The notes under the pieces: generated by a model
Databases searched by the model: none
Told to the model about the DNA's origin: nothing
The model's input: only the letters and a program-made list of their open reading frames with translations
Made by a program: the position numbers and the translations under genes
Shown here: piece by piece, positions 11,371-20,289 of the stretch
How the letters are laid out: every line of letters starts with the position of its first letter
How positions within the stretch are numbered: the stretch's first letter is position 1
From: Mactromeris polynyma
Taxonomy: Eukaryota; Mollusca; Bivalvia; Venerida; Mactridae
Direction of reading: 5' to 3'
Assembly (NCBI GenBank): GCA_032209605.1
Contig: JASFXZ010000001.1
Location: 41,110,619-41,174,618, forward strand
DNA: 64,000 bases

Positions 11371-14315
11371 GGCCCGTATTCATTATACATCTTAAGATAT
11401 TTCTTAAGTTTTTCCTTAAGACATATTTTTTCCTTACGCAAGGATAAAAAATATTTTATCTTTAAGTTATATTCAATATATTACTTAAGATATTTCTTTC
11501 CTAAGATTTTTTTAAGTAAAAAAAATCTTAGTCGTGTTCTAAATTTCTACTGCTGCATGGACCAATGATTTCTGTAAGCTACTGTTGTTTCAACACTTCT
11601 ATATTCTACTCCCAACAATCATGTCCTATTATTACTGGTTCATCGTCGATAACGTGGGTAATGGGGAAAATACATGGGAACTGTGGGAAATCGTTAATAT
11701 CTCAACAACGGATTGAGATATCAAACTTGTGCAAACGGTTTTGAAAAATTAACATTTCTGCAATACATATTCCGTTTTTCAGAAAGATTGTGAAATAACA
11801 TTTTGTAAAAATCGATTACATCTCTGGCAGACAGTAGATGAACTGATTAGCACTTGTCTCTAGTTTATAGATAAAACAACAACAATATAAAACATGACAT
11901 ACATGACTTAAGAGACTTGTTACGAGTGGCTCTACTGTACTCGTGTAATAATCATGCATGAGAATTTTCCGGGGATTGATTTGAGGCTCGCAAGGGCCGT
12001 TTTTGAGACAATTTAAACCGTCTTAGATGCTTAAAGCCAGTAGCTTCAGCGGCCCCCCTGGACCCCTTGCCGAATTTTCAGCTGATTTGAAATTTTGCAT
12101 TCTCATGAATAAACACTTATACTTAAAAATGTATATACTATAATCAAAAATTTCACTGAAGCGATCAAGAATTTATGACAGTTGCAACATTCAGTTGTTT
12201 ATTGTAAACAAATCTAAAATGCATTATGAGGGTGCGTTCTTCAAAAAGTAAGCAATTTGTTGATGGTTATGCAGTACATATGTTTCAGATTTTAATCTTT
12301 AAAGTTGTTAAGCATTGGTCTGGTGAATTTTATTACATGAACGTAATCATATAACTATGTAACAAAGAACAGCTAGACATGAACAGATCGTAAAATTTTA
12401 AATTGTTGTTGATGTGCCGACAAATAGTGTAAGGTGTGGGAAAGCGCCCATATTAAGCAACATTTTACGATACAATAATAACCAAGTATATACACATATA
12501 AATTAGATTTGACATATCACCTCCTATATGCATCTAGCGTGTCGAATTTAAAGCTACGAACATTTAATGTTATGCGGTTTTAAGTACATGTCACTTATTA
12601 CTATATAGATGATATTTGTTTTACAGGCAATTGAACATCTTCGTTGTCATAATTGGATTAACATCTCATATAATACTGAATACTTTATTAACTGTTGAAA
12701 GATAAATGCTTAGTTCAACCTCCGACGATTTATTTCAAACTAAATTGTGTAATATATGACTTATTCCGATGTATTTTTATTGTTGTTCAATAACACTTAG
12801 TAAGTAACTTTCACGTTGACAAAATGTATATAAACATGTATGTGTTGTGGACGATTTACATTGTACAAGTATTAATAAAATGTCTGTTCTGTTCTGTTCA
12901 TATAATGTTGTTTGCTTAAAGACTAATTTTATTTCCCCCCAACATGACGATAGCACTTTAATGTATGGTAATTTATTTGTGAAACAAAATGTATTACAAT
13001 TCCTATTCTTCATGATTTTTTTACTTAAACTTCTTGATTATATTTTATGTGAAAGATATGTATAATAGTATGTGAATTGTAGTATTAGTACTTAACATTC
13101 CAATATAACATAATATAATATTTTATTTACATTTACCAATTTCATTATTTTTCTATTGAAAAATTATGTCTCAATACAAGGTGTGAAATGTGATACATTT
13201 CAACCAACATTTGTGTTAAGTTCGTTAGGCTGTATCATCCCACACCGATGCTCTCCTCCCACTTACGTCACTACACTTTTGCTACCTTCATATAAATGCA
13301 GGTGGATGTGCACCCAGTGTTGGGTTCGACCCCACCCCAACTCTCGCAATGTGCTCTACCGTTTCGTCACACTCCACTACACAGCTTAAGAAACAGTATA
13401 TTGAGTGGTATTCTAATAGTTTATTATTTTCTTGAATTTTCACGATCTTGAAGATCTAATTTATTGAGGATTTAATACTTAATTGTAAGTCAAATATCAT
13501 TGAGGATGTCATTCAGCTGGTGATGTTAATGATGCAGACTATTATTAAAGAAATGTGAAATGCTGCTTACAGTCATAACCACAGTAATTCTAATGGTTTA
13601 TAAGAGTTCATAATTAATCTGTCTTGATATATAAAGTCATCAATTTCATGCCGTAACAGTTTAAAATTAGGCTTAGCAATATCTTTATAAGATAACAATA
13701 TATACTTATTAATGTATCCCCCCCCCCCAGTAATGCCAGACAATTTCGTGGAAATATGATATCCATTGGTCGTTGTTGAATGATCGTCTCCAAACAGTGA
13801 AAGTCTATTCCGATCAAAACATGTATGTCATACCATTTCAATCACATTCATTGAGAAATATTTAATTTATTACAATGAAATAAGCATTTTAGTCACAAAA
13901 TCAATCTTCCAACCCCGCTTCGTAAATACTGACAAGAGTTTATCAGGTAGATCGAGCAAGAATAGTCGCCCCTGACAAATGTTATACTAGGGCATCAATG
14001 GAAATATACGTAGAACGATAAAATAACAGTCATTGTATATGCTGGAACTTCTTTTAAACAAAATACAAGCAGCAGATTGTAGATATCGAAAATACTAGCA
14101 TTTTCCTTATATTTAAGATAAAAGTTAAGACTGCTAAAAGGTACCTTACAGTTAAGGAGAAAAATAAACAATATCTTAAGATAATATGCTTTGTAAATAC
14201 CACTTAAGATTTTTCTTGAAATCTAAGGAAGAAATGCAAGAAAAATCTTAAATTGAATGGAAATCTTAGGATTTAAGATAAATTTTCAACTTAAGATGTA
14301 TATTGAATACGGGCC
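11371..14315. mobile_element. 2.9-kb non-autonomous DNA transposon with 3-bp CTG duplication
   Basis: The ends are inverted copies (GGCCCGTATTCATTATACAT at 11371, its near-perfect complement ending at 14315, about 27 bp with one mismatch). CTG flanks both sides (11368-11370 and 14316-14318). The uninterrupted target can be read from the other foldback arm, which confirms the duplication. Subterminal 150-200 bp at each end are dense in CTTAAG and AAGATTTTTCTTA-type short palindromes. No transposase ORF was found inside, and one internal segment (12640-13100) is another dispersed repeat. A 3-bp duplication and GGCC.. ends resemble PIF/Harbinger-type families, but I do not assign it. Confidence 0.85.
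12640..13100. repeat. dispersed repeat R2, copy 1 (inside the 2.9-kb element)
   Basis: Aligns by eye with 28172-28430 in the same orientation. Shared phrases include GTCATAATTGGATT, ATGTTGTTTG.TTAAAGA, TTCATGATTTT...ACTTAAACTT and GTATAATAGTATGTGA. Confidence 0.7.
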
Positions 14316-14555
14316 CTGGACAATAAACACGGAGCCGTGTGGTAAACGACATTAGTTAGCTGACACGAAAACATCATAACCACGTGCTCATACGAGATAC
14401 CGAACGAAAGTTTTGTTTATAAAACTGAAAGGTAAAATAACTTTTTTTAAATAATTATTTATTTAAATTCACTTACCTATGTTATTGTTATCCATAGCTT
14501 TAGACAAAGTTATTTGTGAACATTATTTTAGTTGCGCTTCAGGTAGATGTATTAA

Positions 14556-15235
14556 GGTTCATGTTAAGTGTTTTTGGACCAAAACTGTTATCTAGTTTTT
14601 TTATGTAAAAAAACAACAAATTCCAATAAGTTTTACACCAATTTGTTCGTCTGAATTAGGAGAGTATTTCACATATTAAAAAACATCAAAAAAATTATAA
14701 CTTTGATAATAAAATACAAAAATGATGTTGTTTACAAAATGACACATAAAATTTATAAGATATTAACAAATCTCATTTTCTTTCTGTATTACATTTATCA
14801 TGTCCTGTTTTAGGTAGTAGGACCTAAAAATCCTGAAAATAGTATACAATAAGCTTAACATACTGACATAAAGAAGTGACATTTAAAAAAAAAATCAACC
14901 TTGCCATGTGGTCACTAAATATTTTCTGTTTGGCAATAACATGTTAGATTTTAATGCTCGTACTACCTTAATATTAGTCATACCTATGTGTTTACTGTTC
15001 AATATTATCTTAAATTGTATTTGGTAAAAAGTTCTTTGTCGTGAGCATTTGATGGATTTTTTATTGTTCAAAGTCAAATATACAAGTATTTGGTCACTTA
15101 TTCCATTATTTTGCACTTGATATATGTGTTGGAGGGGGGTCTTTTTTAATTAGGACCTTGACTTTTTTGTTATCTCTTCTAGTAACAACAGAATTAGACT
15201 GCACTTTTACCCTTTTGAAACACTTAACATGAACC
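14556..15235. mobile_element. 680-bp TTAA-flanked inverted-repeat element
   Basis: Ends GGTTCATGTTAAGTGTTT at 14556 and the inverted copy ending at 15235; TTAA flanks both sides (14552-14555, 15236-15239). TTAA duplications are typical of piggyBac and Kolobok elements. No transposase is encoded, so it is a non-autonomous derivative. Confidence 0.8.
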
Positions 15236-15489
15236 TTAAAGGTTTCCATGTATATAAATATTGCAGAAATAAAGTGCTACAGGTCTGTAGGAACAATATG
15301 GAGACATCGTCGGGAAGTGTTAACCCGAGTAGTAACAATTTGCGCAGGTCTTTTGTGCCGGAAGAAGGAAATAGGTTTAATATTGTAAAGTGTGGTTCAA
15401 CCAAGTTGGTAATCAAATAAAATGTACGCCTCTGTGTAACGTTTTGTTCATTATTATTTTGAGACATCCCCTCCAATTTTTAATCTATA

Positions 15490-17517
15490 TCTCGATGTCT
15501 GTCACCGTCACCGGCTTAAATCACAAATGTCTATTAGTCCCAATTGTTATTCCAAACACAGACCATGACCATGATTGGATATCAAAAATGGCATGGTTCA
15601 TCCACTGCGTCTCCATGTAATTATCCAAACAGCTGTCCTGTGTTGGCTCGTCCCGCTAGCTGTCTAAACGCAGGCTCTATATGGGTGGATGGTAAGAATG
15701 GGAGAGCCATCATCTGTCTAATGTATTGGTAAACATATGCTCGTTCCATATATATAGGTTTCAAAACCAACCAAGCAGCTGAAACAAAAAATACAACATA
15801 ATATATAAGTACTTGATGTTTTAATTGCAAAGTTTAAACTCTTCCTTAATGACATAATCAACAGTTATAATTCATGCTATTGGGCGTGGTCAGTTATGGG
15901 GTTTGAAATCATGACCCTGAACCAGAAGTGTATCTTAGTAGTTATAATTATTCTTTCCCAATAATTGATACTATATACAATGGTTGTCGAACATGTCGAA
16001 CAATTACCCTATACTAGTGACGGAAATTGAACCTATGACTGACAATCATTGAGATTTTTAAATGAATGTGTCACTACTATCTAAAATTTCGTTACATACC
16101 TTGTTCAAAGTCCAGCACAAAGTTCTCCACAGCTACGTTCTCAAGAGCATCTCGCATCTCTGTCAACACCTAAAATATAATTAACAGTATGTCAGTTATG
16201 TACATATGCGCATTATAGATTAACAGTTGTGTTCCTGGTAAGCACTAGTACCACAGTATCATCATTAAAACTATATGTATCAACTAAGTTTAAATAAATC
16301 CTCACTTGTGATGGGATAGAACACATTGTTTTCAAGATTTTCATTTTAGTAAAAGTACAAATATCCGAAGCATTTGAAGATTTATAAACATAATCCTCTG
16401 TCCTTTTTCTGGACATAAGTACAAACACCATCCTTCGCCACAAAGCCATGGATTTATGTCAACTGACCGGATGCTAATGGTTCTCCCATAACCTCCTAAA
16501 ACGCGGAAAATAAATAATAAGAAACAGCTTCTAAGTTATATTGACATTATCGGTATTCAGCCATATGATTTTTTTTTAAATTTAAATTCATTGTAAAAAG
16601 CATGGCACGACTCAAATCTATTTATCACTATTTTCTTCATTATTTTAATCATCATCCGCATTGCATCATCGTTACCGTATTTATCATTATTATCATCATC
16701 ATCATAAAATTACATACATAATAAAACCGTAGAAGATATAATATCAAGGGCAATACCTTAAAAGGTTCCATCCATGAACCATCATTTAGCACTACTGAGC
16801 ATTTGCAGTTGTTCTTCTGTTGCGAATACCATATGTCTAGCATCTCCATTACGTATGTCTGATACCAGGAAGTCCTGACACTGTAGACATTCACTGTCGA
16901 CCACAAATTCCAAATATTTCGGTTCAGCTGGACGAAATTTGGACCTGTATCTGTTGGCTGCTCTAGCAACACTGGCTGGTATTGGGAGTCTTGGGTTATT
17001 GGGTTGAAAGTTTTCTCTAATGGCGGTGTTAACTAACTCCGTGGCTGATTGGTACACATGTTGTTTAGCTTCTTTCTTTGACTGGACGTCGACCTTGACC
17101 TTGGTTTATAGAGAAGGATATGGAGCATGTTGGTGAGAGTTGGGTCCTCTAATGTAGTCGCCTCCTTTCTGGATCACTGTAGCGTAGCACTAGATTTTGA
17201 CATTTCTAGCACTGCACGTCCATAACACAGAACTAGTTATTTTGGTTCTTCTTTATGAAGTATTTGAAACCATCACTACCAACCAATAGAGGTTTACCAC
17301 GCTTACTACCCTCCTCAAACAGTTCATAACATACCGGTTCTTCATTCAAGATAGTAGTTGACAGTGGCTCATCAGCCATTGAAGTTTTATTAGTTTCCTC
17401 TGGATCAGTAATCTCCCTGTTAGATATGTTGAAATATCCATTCAATGTGTATTCATGTGCTGCTGTATTTTCATCAATGTTGTCTATATTGTCATGATCA
17501 GTGAGGAGGGAGGTCAA
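15490..17517 (-). pseudogene. FLYWCH zinc-finger / MULE transposase relic, several exons
   Basis: Reading down the minus strand: MTSLLTDH.. at 17517, then the start of a FLYWCH finger (GSKRGKPLLVGSDGFKYF) to 17240. The finger continues in another frame at 17215-17110 (CSARNVKI, stop, CYATVIQKGGDYI..HQHAP). Next is a MULE N-terminal region at 17057-16780 (ARHMVFATEEQLQML), then WFMDGTF with the first catalytic Asp near 16765. FVLMSRKRTEDY follows near 16410, VLDFEQ at a GTATGT donor near 16100, and finally YIRQMMALPFLPSTHIE at 15730-15640 after a TTGTTTCAG acceptor. The order matches intron-containing FLYWCH/MULE genes of invertebrates. Several in-frame stops (for example TGA next to WFMDGTF) and shifts show decay. 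Confidence 0.75.
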
Positions 17518-18722
17518 TGATCATGAGTATGATAGTGAATTTATTAATGCTTAAATGATTGGTGTATGCATTCTTCAAAATGGTTTAAACTCTTTTAATA
17601 TACCTCACAACTAAAGCTTTCTTGTAATAAATTGCAAATTCTCAAATGTAATAATTCCAATATATTAAACCTATTTGGTGTAACATAATAATTTTGTATA
17701 ACATAAATATTTTGCAAACCTTTTAAACATGAAAACAAATTACAATAAAAAGGTATACATCTACTGGCATGTATCCTTGGTAGATGCGCAGATATTCTTA
17801 ACTTTAGCATAAATGATAATTACAAGGAAAATGTATGAATGTCTAAATAATCTTCATACTGAAAATTTAGCTTTCTTATACAGGTATATTACATGTATAC
17901 TATTTCTTACAACCATTGAGAAAGAAACAACTGTGTATCATAATTTAAATTCAGCATTGCCATTGAATATAGGATCAGTGGGTATAGTGACCACACAAGA
18001 CTTTCCAATATGTTGGAATACCAGGAGCTCTCTCGCAGGTTACTTGACACGATTTGGCATGTCGTTTGTTTCATGTATCATTACCACATTATTGATATGT
18101 AGTCCTTCCAATAAAAACTAATTGAACTATAAACTTGTTATGTTGTCCTTACAACTATTTTTTTCTCCAACGTTCTCGGTGTTCCTTGGTGCGAATGAAA
18201 TGTCTTGCTAAATGTACCACGAGCTTATATACATACAGAGTGCGTCACACTAATAACCTTTTTCCTCATGACAAAGAGACAAAACAACGTGTTCTGTACA
18301 TTGACCTCATGCCTATAGGCTAAGGACCCTCTTTGTTCCTGTATCCGGTTCTTGCGGTGGACTCCGCAAAGAAATACGAGACACAATGTCGCCCTATAGA
18401 GGAATTACTTTGACATTTCAATAGGCTATTGTTCAAGCATCCGGGATTGAATCCAAACACACCATACATTGTAAAGGGATTAAATAGGCTATTTTTCACA
18501 CAAAAACATGTCGTCATGATCCTAATCGCTTATATGCAAATGAGTTACTATAAATAGTAACTAGGTCAACAAAATGGCACCCGTTTGTTTACCTCCAAAG
18601 AGACCCCTATACTACTTTTATTCTTCACAGTCAATAAACTAAACACATGAAGGCATTTGTCTGAAGTAGCACAACATGATACTAGGGATAGTTAAAGCTC
18701 TATTTGGCATAGTAATTTAATA
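17518..18722. other. probable intron/intergenic sequence of the MULE relic
   Basis: No supported coding exon was found between the FLYWCH region and the zinc-motif exon at 18923. Open frames here show no recognisable domain. Confidence 0.45.
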
Positions 18723-18729
18723 ATTCAAG

Positions 18730-18779
18730 TAACATAATATCACGGACATATGGTTTATATGTCCGTGATAATATGTTAT
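18730..18779. repeat. hairpin, 21-bp arms
   Basis: 18730-18750 and 18759-18779 are inverted copies with one mismatch (core CACGGACATA), separated by 8 bases. It may be a tiny foldback element. Confidence 0.75.
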
Positions 18780-18922
18780 AATGTTTATAAACATTTGTAT
18801 AATTTATAATTATTGCTTGGTCCTGTGGGAAAATAACGACATTTTACACTGAATTATTGCTTGCTCAAGTAACATAAAATGTTATAAAATATAATGCGAT
18901 ATTACTGACAAAGCTTACTTAC

Positions 18923-19025
18923 CAGTTCTACAATTCCTATTCTGCCACTTGTCACAAGATTCAGAAGCCACAGCATGTTGCCGAGGCCGCACTTCTTTGC
19001 CACAATGTATGCACGGAAAATGCAT
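18923..19025 (-). CDS. first-exon-like zinc motif (PHD-like), probably part of the FLYWCH/MULE relic
   Basis: ATG at 19025 opens MHFPCIHCGKEVRPRQ...ESCDKWQNRNCRTG and ends at an ACTG|GTAAGT donor after 18923. The CX2C...CDKWxxxxC pattern matches the N-terminal zinc module that precedes FLYWCH in MULE-type genes. It lies upstream of the MULE relic on the same strand. The pairing is inference; the second CX2C pair is degenerate. Confidence 0.5.
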
Positions 19026-19356
19026 TCCAAAACAATTCACATACATAAAAATAAACACAAAACTCACATCACATATAACCTGGAACACGCTATATATATA
19101 TATTATATTCATATACGGTCCCTGATGTTATACAGAAAATTTAACATTTATATAAAGTCCAATATTTCCAAAAGTATTCACTAAATCACCTCACATTGAT
19201 CATTTACTTAGAATTGAGATATGACATAATATTTTATCAGGTATATAAAGGAAAATGGGCAATTATGAAGGTATGCGTTTGTTGCAATCTTGTAATGAAA
19301 ACCATACGAAAACAATTACTGAATTAGTGAGTAACAGATAATTACTCTAAATAAAA
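19026..19356. other. gene-free spacer up to the LTR
   Basis: No gene was seen. TACTC at 19343-19347 matches the five bases directly after the far LTR (27286-27290) but is separated from the near LTR by nine bases. Confidence 0.5.
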
Positions 19357-19692
19357 TGTAATCAATGCCTTGTGTTAGCATAGTTTAAAGTTTATCAAAT
19401 AAATTAATAAGTTTGACAAGACAATATGTATAATGTCTTACTACCATATAACAATGCAAACTGTTACTTTATTGAGAGATATATACATTGTAGTCTCTTG
19501 TAACTCAAGAATGGAGTGGCATTGTTCTTTTATTGTCATAATTTGTATTGTATATGATGGTGCATTGATGAGACTTAAATAAATAAATAAATTAATATTC
19601 TTGGAGTGTGCGGTACCTTAACCGGGAAGAAAAACAAAAAGAAAAGGCGGAGTCTATTTGAATGGGCGCTCGGAGCCAGAGTTGATGTTTTT
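19357..19692 (-). repeat. 3' LTR (left copy)
   Basis: About 336 bp, near-identical to 26960-27285. On the element strand it ends ..GGCATTGATTACA; its first bases read TAAAAACATC where the other copy has TGAAAACATC. It contains AATAAA-type signals and a run of AAAT repeats. It has 7-bp and 4-bp insertions relative to the other copy. Confidence 0.8.
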
Positions 19693-19812
19693 AAAGTATT
19701 TCACCCTAATTCAGGATAGAGAGGGGGTTACTCACTTGTGTTGTCTTGGTCTTTAATAGGTTCACTGGGTCTACGAATGTAGCTAGCTTTGATACTAAAA
19801 TAGCGTGGTATG
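19692..19812. repeat. segment B, copy next to the 3' LTR
   Basis: 121 bp, identical by eye to 26841-26961 and in the same orientation. This is probably its native place, as the end of the 3' untranslated region. Confidence 0.85.
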
Positions 19813-20002
19813 CGTCTTAGCGTCTCTGCTTCTAACGAATAACTGCCAAGACCCTAAGTTCTCGTGCACCGAGATTTGTCCTTGCCGCTAGGGTCGTTAG
19901 CCAATCAGAGTCGTTCTTACTATGACGCGTTGGGCCGCTTATGTATCGACGGTCACAACACTCTTCCCGTCTTTATTTGTTGAAGCGGGCCCTAGCGGAC
20001 GA

Positions 20003-20204
20003 ATATCATATTTGTATGACATCGCCCTTTTCCTTGCGGCCAGGCGAGTGTAGCATATGGACTACGTCGCCTTTACTGTAAGACGAGCATCATATTTGCA
20101 TGATGTCGCCTTTCTCCTAGGCAGTGGGACGAATGTCAGATTTGCTAGACATCGTCCTTCTCCCAGACTTGGCCTTGGCAGCGAATATCAGATTTGTGTG
20201 ACAT
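20003..20204 (-). repeat. array of about five small hairpins in the 3' untranslated region
   Basis: Degenerate units of about 45-50 bp carry a short inverted repeat around an ATTTG-type loop and are followed by CGCC/CGTCC and often TTCTCC. Stems are 20003-20010 with 20015-20022; 20050-20053 with 20062-20065 (weak); 20088-20093 with 20100-20105 (perfect 6 bp); 20133-20137 with 20148-20152; and 20185-20190 with 20199-20204. A further palindrome GGGTGATCACCC lies near 20225. All lie between the TatD stop and the 3' LTR, so they would be in the element RNA. Confidence 0.65.
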
Positions 20205-20289
20205 CGCCGGTCTCCTTTTCTCGGGGGTGATCACCCATTTGGGGGTGACACCGTGTTGTTGGTTACCAGCATCCCATCCACCGCGCTGT

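Noticed and set aside
17813..18121. 102-codon plus ORF upstream of the MULE relic
   Set aside because: Low-complexity, non-conserved-looking translation and no splice or polyadenylation context.
19357..19812. A+B as one 455-bp LTR
   Set aside because: Order is A-B on the left but B-A on the right, so A alone is the terminal repeat; B is an inner duplicate.
20003..20204. Regularly spaced repeats resembling a CRISPR array
   Set aside because: Units are degenerate hairpins with no unique spacers of constant length, inside a eukaryotic retroelement's 3' untranslated region.
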